Shown here piece after piece: positions 22,400 to 34,503 of a DNA stretch of 64,000 nucleotides (positions are counted from its first letter, which is position 1; every line of letters starts with the position of its first letter). The notes beneath the pieces were generated by a model. The model was not told the DNA's origin. It made no database searches and saw only the letters and a list, made by a program, of their open reading frames with translations. Both the position numbers and the translations under genes were made by a program. The DNA comes from Neodiprion pinetum (Eukaryota; Arthropoda; Insecta; Hymenoptera; Diprionidae), in contig NC_060238.1 in assembly GCF_021155775.2 (NCBI RefSeq), positions 17,770,542 through 17,834,541 of the forward strand, read 5' to 3'.

Positions 22400-22648
22400 T
22401 TAAGGGGGGTAACGACAGAGATTTCACACGACAACGACACAGCCACTGATTCTGATCGGTACACGTGTAAAAAAACCATCCATTTTTTGTACGGTTTTCG
22501 AGATATTAGTAACTCTCCTGAATTCCATTAGAAAAGAGCGATGCGTCGTCGAAATTTGAGCCCCTTGCGTTCGTTTGTTTATTTAATATAGAAAGAAAAA
22601 GGGTGAGTTTGCTCGGTCGGTAAAGGTAGGAGTACTACATGACCTTAA
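22400..22648. mobile_element. TTAA MITE family 1, truncated copy (right half)
   Basis: The right end matches the family from TTCGTTTGTTTATTTAATAT through GTTTGCTCGGTCGGTAAAGG to CATGACC and TTAA at 22645. A TTAA also stands at 22400, but the sequence after it is not the family's left end, so an internal or left deletion is likely. Confidence 0.65.
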
Positions 22649-25600
22649 TTTACAATAAATTGATATTTTTAATCGGTTTTTTTTTTCTTATTGTTATATC
22701 GAGTGTTTCATATCCTTCACTTTCTACCAAAGTTTCACTCTACCAAATTCTAAGTAACTGAAGTGAGTATTCCAGATAAAGCAACTTGAATATACATTAT
22801 ATATGTATATTTATATGTATATGTACGCTTCGGTGAGTGCGTACTTCAAATTTAAACGGATCCATTTATATTGGTTAGATTTTGTGATCGGAGAAAATCG
22901 ACTCGGCGGTCAATTCGTGAAAAGGCTTCGCTTCTGACTTCTGTATAAATTCTCAACAGGTACGATGTCCGTAAATTATTTATCACCCGAGTTTACGACG
23001 TGGGGTAAAAACTTGCCGATGCACTTCCATCACGAATGTATAAGTGCATTGAATTGTATACATGTCCGTGATTTTAACCATCTATACTACACGAGGCTTG
23101 CCATTCTAACTGTCGATTTTTGAAAGACTTAAACATTTCTTCTTTCTCATAAAACTATTCGATTCCATAACTAATATGTTAAAATGGTTTCTTGTTCTGT
23201 AATCGTATTTTCGAAACCTCAAATTAAAAATCAATTTCACCTTTTACTTAACTAGCACATGTTTGTTAACAGAGGGAAAAATTTTTTTCAGAGATTTCTG
23301 AAAACATTTCGAAACCTTCAAGTATTCATTTTTGTAAATCGAAAATATGCGAAATATTTGAAAGAATAGACAAAAAATTATTCCATCGGTGGATTAATCT
23401 TACGATAATCCCGACGAAAAATGAAAGTTTTGAGAGCTTTGTGAGTATTTTACAAAAGTGGAACTGTGGAAATTTTTTAATAATCGGAATTTAACTCACT
23501 AATTGATTCGAGTTCGATCCCTCAATTCTCGCGAATCTATTTGTAGTTGTATATTTTTTATTCTTCAATGATATATTGGAACATTTATGCAAGAAATGTT
23601 TAAATGTACTATCACAAAAGTGAATTTATTATTACTGTCTTTATTAAATCGTGAGAATAGTTCTAATGACACGAATCTTGTGTAAACGCATATCGACCCC
23701 ATGGAAAAATAGACTTTATAGTGCATTGTTAAGAAAGTTTGTCTGAAATTTAATACACATTTGTTCGAAGCATTTTTGCAGATGCAGTCTATGAACATTC
23801 AAACACGATATTGACAATCAAAGGAGTTTAAGTGTATTTTGTCAATCACATGTATAGATATAAAGATATAATAAGATATAAAGGCATTTCATGCTGCATG
23901 TATATGAAAATTAATAAAAATTGTGAATATCAAATTAGGGTTATATATTAAATTTACTTCATCGCCAAATTGGTTTCAATGAAAAGTTGTGAAACTCAAT
24001 ATCAATTTGTCTTGTTATCGTCGGAGACCATACCATAGAATTAATATACTCAGTGGGTCGAGTTAATTAGGAAAATTGGAAAAAGTTGATTCGGTCCCGA
24101 GAAAAGAATTCTAAATTATTTTACGTCGAAACAGCCCAAGTTAAGGTGTAATGAAAATGTAAAAAACGACAATATTTGGGGCAAGAGGCTGCTTGCTGTA
24201 TAAAAATGGCGTACGTAAATTACGATTACAAAGATATTACAAAATGGTTGCACAGGTTGCGGGTATTACAAAACTAATAGAAATATTCCATGGTTTGCAC
24301 GGATTACAAAGACCACAACTGACTGCAAAATTTCACAAGATTATGAAAAGTTTGCCAAGATTATAGCAAGGTAACATGTATCATAACAAGACCAGTAATA
24401 TTACAGGGATTACATGGAATACAAGAATTACCAAAAAATGAATGCAAAGATTAAAAGAGATTACAAACTTAACAGGCGATTGTAACGGTTACGGGTATTA
24501 AAAGGATTACAAAGATAATATGAGCAACACAAAAGTGTTATAAAAGGTGAGGAGGAATTACAAAGACGATAAGAAGTAAACGAGGCAACAAAGACAAGAC
24601 TACAAGATTACGGGGCATATACAACATCAATTAACGCCTCGATTAGTGAAGAAAATAAATGATGGTGAATGAAATATCAGTTGCAACGAGGTTGATTTAC
24701 TCAAAGATTTTCAACGCACATATTTATCCATTGAAATAAGATTCATTGCAATGTTGAAAGAGCGTTTTACAATATTTCAAACTTATGAATACAAGGACTT
24801 ACAATTCACACAGCACTTTTGCCGTGTGCACCGTTTCAACGGATTCGATTTCGCATGGACATTAGCGCGGGAATTTCAAAGCATTTGAAATTACAGAACT
24901 CCTTTCGATAAAAATAAGACTTGGGCCAATAATATAAAGACACGTGTCGTAGCGAATGATAAGCAACTTTTTCTTTCAAAACTTGTGTACAAGTAAGTTA
25001 AGGAATCTCGGCTTCTTGCACGTCAAAACACATTAAGAATGATTTGGGGTCAAACGGGATGTTTGTGCGTGTAAAGAAAAGTTTTTTACGAAACATTTTT
25101 AAGAAACAGAAGTAATCAACATCCGGAAAATAAGTATAATACGATAAACTACTTTCGTTAGCTGACATGATAAAAATCCTATTTAAATCCGATTTTTCGT
25201 TTTCCAGTTTATGTTGGTACGTATATACGCGCCGTATAAAATGATGTGCTGAAAGTTCAGGGTTTATTCGATCAGCTATAAACTCTCCTGTGATGTGACC
25301 TATAAACGGTGTCGCTCCAACGTTGGGTGTCCACTTGAATGTGAATTAATGGCGAATGTTTTGCTGCGTGAAAAAGTTCTCAAATCTGCGAATACACGCC
25401 GTTTCGTCATTACTCATCCGCTTCTCTTTAAACCGTTCTGATCTTTTATGCAGTCGTTATAATTGTGCCGTGTGAAAATAATCATTCGGTTCGAGAAGGT
25501 GAAATCGATCGGTTTTATTCAACATTTTCGTCACTGCCGTACTTTGATTTGCAACATTTCACTGCGTTAATGACAATTTATTTCATTGATCTCCAAGCAA

Positions 25601-26438
25601 TAGGGGCAAAATAATTACGTGGCGTTAGTTGAGTCAATTGATGCTATTTAATCTAACAAGCTTCTGAAATAATTCTTCTGTCTTAAGCCATTCAACATAA
25701 AATCTATTGATTTCACTTATGGAATAAGAAATGGTGTTGAGTTGAAGAAAAAAATGACGGTGAATTGCTTAGAGGTAATACTACTTGAAATATTTCGAAA
25801 TATAGACGCACAGAAATTCTTTTTCAAGTAATCTGTTCGTTTTTCGATGTTGTTATGATGATTTAAAGATCATCAACAAAGAAAATGATGATAGTTGACG
25901 ATGCGGATAGATAAATACACCTTTGCATATTCCAGTATTAGACGTATACTAAAAGCAGTGCTGCTTTATTTGTTTCGTTAGGGTATGAAGAAAAACGTGC
26001 AGCGATTTAATGGTCCGTGATAATTTAATTATCTGAAAACGTTCTTGGTAACTCCGATTCCGAAGAGGCTAATGAGCTGCACTTTTTCTTCTTTCTTCAT
26101 CGCGTATATTCCTGTCGATAATCGTGGAGCAATGTGGGTTAATAATAATCAACAGTGTACCAATTAATAACGCAACAGTTAGATTTAATGATCCCGCTTT
26201 AATATAATTATCAAGTTACAAACAATCGTCGGTATTGTTGCAGAGAGAACTCCGACCACGTGAACATAAAAACTTGTGTATTCTTCGAGTTAAGTATAGT
26301 CGGTGAGAACTTATAATGTAAAAGTGTTTACTACCGGCTGACATCAGTCGTAAATATGTATTATTGACATTGAATAGCCAGTCATAAGGTATACACGTTG
26401 GTTGCGTACCTTGGCAAGCATCGTATGCATGAATGCTT
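22649..26438. other. intergenic region with degenerate GATTACA words
   Basis: No gene is recognised. Around 24200-24620 the words GATTACA, GATTA and TTACAA recur very often in irregular spacing. The rest is AT-rich unique sequence. Confidence 0.5.
24200..24620. repeat. degenerate GATTACA array
   Basis: More than twenty forms of (A)AGATTACAA occur in about 420 bases, for example at 24226, 24300, 24401 and 24465. There is no constant period, so it is a decayed simple array rather than a satellite. The opposite orientation (GTAATC) fills 55740-56040. Confidence 0.6.
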
Positions 26439-26923
26439 TTAAGGTCAGGTAGTACTCCTACCTTTACCGACCGAGTAAACTCACTTTTATTCTTTCTATA
26501 TTAAATAAACAAACGTACGGATAGGGTTCAAATTTCCGCCGTTGGCCAGCTGATCTTGAGAGCATCTTTTGTTTACGAAATTATCGTAATTCGTAGTTCT
26601 CGTTTAGCAGCCGCAATATTGCATGAAAATTCTCACGATGTCCCATTTTACTCCTCATTCTTCCCGGAATTGCGCAAAGTATTTCAGTTATGCACTTTTT
26701 GACCCCTGAAATGTGGAAAATGTGGGAAATGGTAACATGTGTCAAAAGGTCACACATGTTTTTTAACGATTTTCGGGATATAATTAACTTTCCTGAATTC
26801 TGCCAGAAAAGAGCGATGCACCGTCAAAATTTTAACCCTTTCCATTCGTTTGTTTATTTAAGGTGGGGAGAAAGGGGGTGAGTTTGCTCGGTCGGTAAGG
26901 GTAGGACTACTACATGATCTTGA
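26439..26923. mobile_element. TTAA MITE family 1, full copy
   Basis: The left end is TTAA then GGTCAGGTAGTACTCCTACC. The right end, reverse-complemented, is AAGATCATGTAGTAGTCCTACC. The interior matches the copy at 1800-2270 (for example TTATGCACTTTTTG and CACACATGTTTTTTAACG). The right TTAA has changed to TTGA. Confidence 0.85.
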
Positions 26924-27033
26924 ATCCCAGTCTTCCCACTTCCGAAGGTACGCGACAAGCGTGTGAGTTGTAAATATTCAAGTTTTCTTTTTTTTTCCTC
27001 AAGTTTCCGTCATCCCACGTGGAAATGTGTTTA

Positions 27034-27245
27034 TACAACACGAGCATGTTTTACGCGTTTCTTCATGCGTGTTTTCTGTACACGAAGTACCCGGTTATCT
27101 AACAGTAGATAATGCCTGGGAATCCTGGAAGTAAATTGTGATTTTTCCTGTACTCCGCGCATGCGCAGTTGCAAACAAATCTGACATTATGCAATCCTAA
27201 CCTCAGTTTCGTACTTCGTGAAAAAAACGCGTAACACACTCTTGT
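27034..27245. repeat. dispersed repeat, pair with 63534-63735
   Basis: It shares GAGCATGTTTTAC, ACAAAGTACCCG-like, GCGCATGCGC, AAATCTGACATTA and CAACCCTAACCTCA-like blocks with the second copy, in the same order. The ends are weakly inverted (GCATGTTTTACGCG / CGCGTAACACAC). It is probably a small non-autonomous transposon. Confidence 0.6.
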
Positions 27246-27681
27246 CATATATAAAAAATTGTGACATTATATATATACTATTGTGACGATTGAGTCTTAC
27301 AGGTATATACATGTATTATTGTACATGTAGTATCGAATAAACAGATTTCAGATGCGGGAATTATTATACTTAGCATTTAGAATGTAATACATAACCCCCT
27401 CATTAATTCCTTATATTCAATTAAATTTACAATAATATAGTGACAACAACAGAATAACAGAAGTACATCTACATGTATGTTCATATCTATTATATACATA
27501 TACATATATGTATATCGTGTATACTAATTTACAAAGAAATATAATTATTCTTAAATTGCTTTACATTAGTACACGATATGATAAAATCTTCACTGTTTGC
27601 GACACGAAAGTTCGTCAGACGCGAAATGTCTTTGTATTGTTATTATTAATATACTTTTTCTTCTTCTTATTCTTCTTATTC

Positions 27682-27682
27682 C

Positions 27683-27737
<55 letters not shown>
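27682..27737. repeat. (ATT)n microsatellite
   Basis: About 18 ATT units form a nearly pure run, preceded by TTCTTCTTATT imperfect units. Confidence 0.95.
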
Positions 27738-27738
<1 letters not shown>

Positions 27739-28478
27739 TCATTGTAATTATATTGTATTGTACATAAATACGCACATGCATCCTATAGTATATTCCATGA
27801 ATGTATTGTATATACATGCATTGTGCGTAAGACGTGAATTTTTTTCACTTCTTCGAAATTCACTCCTCCAGGTAACATTTAATACGTTGGTATAGACACA
27901 TAAATATTTATCAGGTATTATCCGAAGGTAGCTCCAGGGTACATTTTTCTGACATTTTTTTTTTTCTACTTCACTGATACAGAAATTGCCGACAGTAAAC
28001 AAAAATGGAACCAGTATTGCAAAGCTCTTGACATTTGACAAGAGGAAGCTTTTATATTTGCACTGCGGAATTTAAATCAAGACTTTTAGAGAATAAAGTA
28101 TGTAGGCAATTATTCGAGAAATATAGCGACGTGAGGATATGTTTTTAAATAAAACCACCCGTGTTCTGAAATTGTGAAAAACAAAACATTTACAAAAAAA
28201 AATGCAAGGTTGAAATTTAACGACAGATCTTCTTAACCCTTTGAGTCATAGCGGTAAATATTCGTTCCGTCTATTTTATAACCATTTTTCTGTACATTTA
28301 GAGAACTTTTCAACATATTTCTTTGCGATTTTTTACTATTTCTGATAGTATACTGATAGGTTTTCAGTACTCGACAATAATTATTGCGATATAATGTGAA
28401 TTACTGTTGGAAACAAATAATTTACATCCGCGAAAGTTACCCGTCTACACACATTCTTGTTTTACATAAATTATCAGT

Positions 28479-28680
28479 TTTTGGGGTCACTGATTACGAA
28501 TCTGAAATCAGCTTTTGAAAATTCAGTATGACATATCGAATCAGCGATCCCGAAAACCCCTGCATGGAGTTTTTTGACCACACTCGATCAAATTTGAAAT
28601 TTTCGTCCTCCATATTGGATCCGCGATCTTGAAGTTTTCAAACGTGATTTCAGATTCGTAATCAGTGTTTCCAAAAATCA
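28479..28680. repeat. foldback of the GATTACGAATCTGAA block
   Basis: The left arm TTTTTGGGGTCACTGATTACGAATCTGAAATCA (28479-28511) returns inverted at about 28636-28678 (TTTCAGATTCGTAATCAGTG). A third, inverted piece (CAGCGATCCCGAAAACCCC) lies in the loop. Related blocks are at 2.79, 19.05 and 38.53 kb. Confidence 0.75.
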
Positions 28681-29494
28681 TAGAATACATCTCGACGTAA
28701 AAGTTGACTCGGTACAATAATATGTGAATTAAAAGGTCAAGTTATGGTCCACCAGATGAATTCGTTCGATCGGCCTAGTAATGAACTATGATGTAAGGTT
28801 GAAAATTAACAGCAGTAAATAACAAATTTTATCTGCGTAATAACGTTTGAGTGATAACCTTAACTGATATGATACGATTGCTTGGAAGCTTTTGTAATTA
28901 AACCAAACCACCCGCATCGCTTTCATCAAGAAACATGTAGCCAATGTTGACATTCGTGGAACACCCTGTACGTGTAGTGTTTTCGTACGATCAGTTAGGT
29001 AAGTAGTTTTTTTCATTGTAATATATAATATACATATATGATACCATGTAATAGCGTATGTATACCTATACTGTAGTTCAATTTAATCGATAGCACCAAC
29101 GATGACGTCAGCTCTGCATGAAAATTCTCAACTAAATTGTTTTTATTGGTCATTGGTCCGAGTCCTGACCTAGCCATAATTCGATATCACTTTAAATTTA
29201 ACTGTTATTAATTATTGAAATCGTTACTGTAATTATCATCAATTTTAATATTAGACATCTCTTTGATCACACTTGTATAGGTATGTAATGGCGGTAGCAA
29301 CAGGCTGAGGTGAATTGCAGAAAGCTCTCGATCCGTTGCCAAGTTCTCTCGTCCCGTTCTTTATCACACACCACAGCTATGTGTTTATATGTATATATGT
29401 ATATATAAATTTCAGTTCACTCGACAAGATCGAGCAAACGAATGGACTAGTATCGATACGAGTTTGAATGTATATATATATTATTTATATTTAT

Positions 29495-29498
<4 letters not shown>

Positions 29499-29530
<32 letters not shown>
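29499..29530. repeat. (AT)n microsatellite
   Basis: Sixteen AT units stand just downstream (minus sense) of the exon-like segment at 29533. Confidence 0.95.
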
Positions 29531-29532
<2 letters not shown>

Positions 29533-29534
<2 letters not shown>

Positions 29535-29643
29535 ACATATAATAGGACAGACCTGAAATTTTCTTTAGTAGTCCATATCTGTCCAACGATTTAAGTACGT
29601 TGCTTTGTCTACCCGCGCGGCCGAAGAGTTTAGCCACCGTTCT
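29533..29643 (-). CDS. terminal exon candidate, minus strand, unknown protein
   Basis: On the minus strand a strong pyrimidine tract (CCTTGTTTTCTTTCTTGTTTCAG) precedes an open frame of 36 residues: RTVAKLFGRAGRQSNVLKSL, then DRYGLLKKISGLSYYM and a TAG. The G+C of the block is well above its AT-repeat surroundings. An alternative is an internal exon ending TTTCAG/GTCTGT, which is a poor donor. The phase-0 start is compatible with the exon candidate 54017-54127 upstream. I do not recognise the protein. The basic, helical composition suggests a cytoplasmic tail. Confidence 0.5.
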
Positions 29644-30300
29644 CTGAAACAAGAAAGAAAACAAGGATCGCTTGATTATTTTACAGCTTCACCGAGGTCG
29701 AAGTTGAAGAACGAAGAATCAACATCGCCGCGAAGCGAAGAGAGAAAAACCACGAGATAAAAAAAACTAAAAAAAAATATATATATACCTTGAAACGGAA
29801 AGAAGAAAGTAGCGAGAGATGATGTACAAAAACTTTTCTACACTTTTACCGCATTTGCGGCAGCTGCAAAATCAACTAGAGGAATTTGTATTCGCGGCGT
29901 GGGTGAAACACAATACGCGTATATAGACATCGCTACCGCCTGTGGATGGTTTTGTATAACGTGTTACTTCACACCGGAAATCGGAAATACAAAATAACAA
30001 TGGTGTGAATTGTGGGTTTTTGACTCGTGCAGTGCTTCGCATAACGGAATTTACCACCAGGCTGAATAATATCCCTTTGTCTGCACCGACGCCCATGCTT
30101 TATGCATCATGACGGTACTAGGTAGGTACAGCAGTGCAACCTGAATATCTGTAATTGTTTACGACGGTAATACCCGTACTGAATCGGGAAATAATACTAG
30201 AGTGAGATTTAAAATTAGAACATAAATATTTCAGAATTATTACAGCAATTTGTCTTTTATCTGAGCTTATGTATGCAATTCATTGATGTCATTTTTTCTT

Positions 30301-30665
30301 CTTGAACCAACAAAATAGATTTTCTTGGAGCCCGTTCGCTTTAATATAGTATCCCTTATTTGTTCCAAATACGATGACTTCGATTCGACAATTTCGATTT
30401 ATTTAGTTTGTCAAAATGATTTAGCTAAGCGAGTTCCTTGATTAAAAAAAAGCCTTTCTTGCCGCGATCAATTCAAGTATTGATTCGAGTGAACCTTTGC
30501 CACGCGTATCCGAAATTGGGTCAAATAAATATCATTTTCTGAAGTTTATTCATTGGTCCTTCAAATCGCATGTTCGTTGGAAAAAACAATTGGGTACATT
30601 AAATAAAATAAGTAGAAACGAAGATTTTACATCGATTGAATGCCATATTTTGTTGATCTAATCGA
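30301..30665. repeat. dispersed repeat 3, pair with 48805-49150
   Basis: Both copies begin CTTGAA-CAACAAAATAGATTTT and share GATGACTTCGATTC, AAATGATTTAG, TTGATTCGAGTGAA and AAATATCATTTT in the same order over about 320 bases. This copy ends with an inverted CAACAAAATA (30650), which suggests a MITE. Confidence 0.7.
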
Positions 30666-31009
30666 GGCTTGTAATGTAATTAGTTGAATGGTACTAGTAA
30701 CATAAACGGCCACTAGGCGGCAAACTTTCTCGCTATGGAAGTAGCTTTAGAGATGGTTATAAAATCGGGTAGTAGGGTAGAAAGTCAGATACAGATAACC
30801 TGAGATAAATCTGCGGTCAGATCTATTTCAAACGAAGAGAAATTAATACCAAGTTTCGAATCATGGAAATTGATATTGAGGACATATAAACAAAAACTAT
30901 TGATATATATTCGACTTATACTTTTACGTACAGAATAAGTTATGGGGTTTTACCTGATTAGCACTGAGTAAATCCCACAATGTTAGGAGTCATCAGATAA
31001 TAAACGATA

Positions 31010-31255
31010 TCATTCGAAGAATACGTTCTGTGTGCTCGAATAACTTTAATGTTCAGTCAATGCGGAAGGTTTTTGAAACAGAAAATATTATCACCTGCTT
31101 CAAACCATTGAACTCTTGACCCAACAAAACATAATTTAGAATGATCTCAATTTGTTTTGATACCACAATTTCATATTTTTAAAACAAAAACGATTGAGGT
31201 GCGTTCAGTCAAATTTTTGGTCACTTCGATCACACATTTTGTTAATACAAAATTC
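31010..31255. repeat. dispersed repeat 4, pair with 43354-43595
   Basis: It starts ATCATTCGAAGAATACGTT and shares GTTCAGTCAATGC, AACTCTTGAC, CAACAAAACA, GATACCACAATTTCATAT and ATTTTTGGTCA with the second copy, same order and spacing, at roughly 80 per cent identity by eye. Confidence 0.75.
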
Positions 31256-31481
31256 GGATTAATGCGACGAACTCACGCTGTGTTGTCTCGAATAAATTTA
31301 TCGTCAGCAGGATCATTCAAACGCTTGATTCAATTCTATATTAGATTATCACAAGTATTCTTCTGTCCGACAAAAGTATTTCGTTGCATTAAGTATTGTG
31401 TTCGCTGCATTTGACTGTATCATTTATTTGAATGAAACTAATATTATTTGATTGAAATAATCCTTTTCCTCCGTGTGACAG

Positions 31482-31604
31482 AATAATTATTTGCCTTCGA
31501 TGGACCAAGCATTCGCAAGTCGAGGGCTTGCAACGTCGCGGATTATGAATCTGATCGCAAAGTTGGTGGATTTGGAATGGCAAACCCAATACCGCGGACG
31601 AAAC
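31482..31604 (+). CDS. possible internal exon, unknown protein
   Basis: The acceptor TCCTTTTCCTCCGTGTGACAG precedes 41 open codons (NNYLPSMDQAFASRGLATSR, then IMNLIAKLVDLEWQTQY and RGRN) and a weak donor GTAAAA. The frame stays open past the donor for about 35 codons. The composition is protein-like, but no family is recognised, no plus-strand partner exon is near, and a minus-strand frame also overlaps it. Confidence 0.25.
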
Positions 31605-32947
31605 GTAAAAGATTACGCAATTTGGATGAAACTCAGTACCTACATACCCTGTAATGTTTCAGAACGCTACATAGCTGCGTCTATAAATTTCAAAATAACG
31701 CAACTTTGAGGTAGATCAAAGAATCGATCATTCTGATTTTCTCAACTTTGAGTTCTGATTCGTAATTATACAGACTGGGAAACCGCCACGCACCAATTCT
31801 AATCTCAATCAAGTGACTTTGCACTTTCATCCGTCACATTAGAACCTTGATTATAAATTCTCAAATTTTAATTTCAACTTCTTAATCACCGTGACGTTGG
31901 AAACCTTTGTTTATGAAATTTCGAGTTCATCAGAAGTGAGAAATATGGTTTGCCTCGAATGGTCAAATCACTAGCTTCAATTTTCACTTTTCAATTTTCA
32001 CTTTTACTTAACCATCCTCATTCCTTATCTACACATTGCAACGGTCATACTGTGCATGAATCACGGTACACCCTGTTAAGTTTTGTTTCAATCAGTGGAC
32101 TGCGATATGCGTATTAGAAAATAATGGATATGAGGACCAGAAACTGGTTTCACTCAACTAAACAAAAAGCCTTTCACGCCCAGTGCACAACTGCCTTCAA
32201 ATGTCTCTTTGCAATCTCTTAGATTTTCCAAATCTTTGAAATCGTATAAAATCTTCGAAAACTGTATTATTTCGAAAACCTATGAAATCCTACGGAAATT
32301 TTGTAAATTCTTTGAAATCTTGTGAAATCATTGGAAATCTCTACAAGTTTTTAAGTCAGGTGTTATGTTTTGTGAAATTTTGTAATATTGAAACCTGTGG
32401 CACATACAAACATTCCGTGCTCGTTATATGTCATTATAGGTGAGTATGAATATCCAGAAATGGAAATCATGTTTTTCAGTCCTGCATTATTTTCCAAGAA
32501 CCTACCAATGATTACATATGCTGAGGTAGGAAATAAAAAAACAAGATACGTGAAATGACCATCCGATAAAAGGACGAAAATTCATCTTACTCATAAAATC
32601 GATAAACCGCTTGTGCTTCTATTCATGTACATTTTCCACTCAGGTTGGCATCACTGTTCCACGTACAGATACATGCTTCACTGCGCCATTGAAACGGATG
32701 TTGTCACACGCATGAATGATGCCCATCCGTCAAAAGCGATATCAATTGTGATTTTGGAGCCAAGAATTGTTGAAATTTGGTCCACCAGTGTGGCCGCCAA
32801 AGTTGAAAACTCAATTTCTTTTCACGACGGATAAATTACGTGCTGAAAGTCTGAATATTCTGGCAGACCGGTCATTTCATGTGTAACCGCAGACCCAGTC
32901 ATACGCCCAGTTATTTTACCGTTCAATGTAAGCTTCATACATTTTTT

Positions 32948-33056
32948 GTCTGCTGAAATTTAATGCGCACGCGTTACAATCAATTTCTGACTGTTGGTCA
33001 TCCTGGCAAACAGCCGCTCTCGGATTGCAGCGCGTGCGCGTTAAATTTTAGCAGAC
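32948..33056. mobile_element. short foldback MITE (about 109 bp), family 5
   Basis: The ends GTCTGCTGAAATTTAATGCG and, inverted, GTCTGCTAAAATTTAACGCG form arms of about 34 bp with four mismatches around a 40-base centre. The larger relative is at 61390-62083. Confidence 0.8.
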
Positions 33057-33825
33057 GACGGACTGTGTGATTGTTGATAAAAATTCACTTTGCAGGTAGA
33101 AACGTCCAGAAGGTATCACGCTATTCACTACAACTGTGTTTCAAAGATTACCGCAAGTGGCAAGTTTGAAATACTTTTCAAATCGCAAATACATTTCGCT
33201 GAAATACATAAGCATGGTAATCTGGCAGTTCTCAAGTTTCGACTGATTCGTGCCCACGCACATATTACAGATTCAGATACCCTTTGACAGGTGAACTCGT
33301 TCTTGAGCCGTGACAGACACGTGATACGCACGCGCAGCCGGTCGGTAAACTCATACCCCGGTCGGTAATCGGATTAGTTGCGAATTCAGTGATATTCATC
33401 GTTCCCGAGGCTGGCGAGCCGAGCCGTTGGATCGATTCGATATCCAACGATACGCGTATGTGTTTGTTCGTTTTTTTTTTAGCCACCCACCTGACCGTGT
33501 CCATATAGTCAATACGTTATAAAAATCCCCACAGCTTCACAGCCGTCAAATGTGCCAACTTTGAATAATATTTATGTAAGCCGCCTCGGGCACCGAAGGT
33601 ATTTTAGCCTCGCATGATGCCCGGGACGTTATTAGCGAATGTAAATCAACGGGAGGACTTCTATTCGCAAAAATATGTATCGCAGGAATAACGATGAAAT
33701 CGTTGGGTACATCGCGATGACGTCAACGTCAATTTTCGACGAACAAACATACCTATAAATAAAATAAAAACGATCCGGAATAAATGAATTCTCGTAAATA
33801 TAAACGAAGACTAGTGCTGACTCGA

Positions 33826-33835
33826 GGGGGGGGGG
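33826..33835. repeat. run of ten G
   Basis: This is a pure G10 tract in an AT-rich setting. Confidence 0.95.
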
Positions 33836-34005
33836 AATTAAATGAATAATAATGAAAACAATGAATATTGAACGACTGTCATCGATAATTGCCTTATTTC
33901 ATTCCAACTCCTGTAAACTAAAATATGGTTCCAGTTTTTATCGAGAATTAGCTAAACAGATACGTTTGATAAGGAAATCGTCCGTCGTTTTATACGACCA
34001 TATAT

Positions 34006-34503
34006 GAGGGATTCTCTCTCAACTCGGCCACTTTTTTTTTCGACCATCTCGGATCTGCCCCATAATTGGTTATATCAAAGTACTACCAAAAGGTACTCTA
34101 TGTGAATTTTTTCAGATTTTTTAATTCATTATTTGAGAAATTGCCGTTTTTTTTCAAACGAATATATGTCGGAAACTTGAAGTGACTGAAAAAAAATGAC
34201 TACACAAAAGTTGTAGTTTTTTTTTAGCTTTCGAGAGGAATTTTTGAAAAAAATTTTACGTTCCGGTAACGCTGATTTTTTACCAAAAAAGGAAGAAATT
34301 ATTTTTTTTTATTCAAAAAGGACCCTTTTTTTTGCTGAAAAAATTACATAGTCTTCCAATACGTGTGACAATATCGCCAAAAAATCGCCAAAGTGACACG
34401 GATCGAGGTTCTAGGGTAAAAAAAATAAAGCCACACAAATTAATTTTTTTATACCGGAACCTCGACTCGAAAAAAAAGTGGCCGAGTTGACGGAGAATCC
34501 CTC
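34006..34503. mobile_element. MITE ending GAGGGATTCTC, about 498 bp
   Basis: The left end GAGGGATTCTCTCTCAACTC continues as GGCCACTTTTTTTTTCGA. The right end is the inverted copy (TCGAAAAAAAAGTGGCCGAG, then GAGAATCCCTC). ATAT flanks both sides. The interior is rich in A and T runs and has no frame. Confidence 0.85.

Larger units (their letters stand above)
29644..34005. other. intron or intergenic region with dispersed repeats
   Basis: Besides the entries listed separately (30301, 31010, 31482, 32948) I see AT-rich unique sequence and a patch of TGAAATC words at 32205-32345. Confidence 0.4.

Noticed and set aside
23500..23540. tRNA-like B box (GAGTTCGATCCCTC)
   Set aside because: No matching A box or cloverleaf arms upstream.
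27508..27747. 79-codon open frame ending in a long leucine run
   Set aside because: The leucines are a reading of the (ATT)n microsatellite in another phase; no gene signal.
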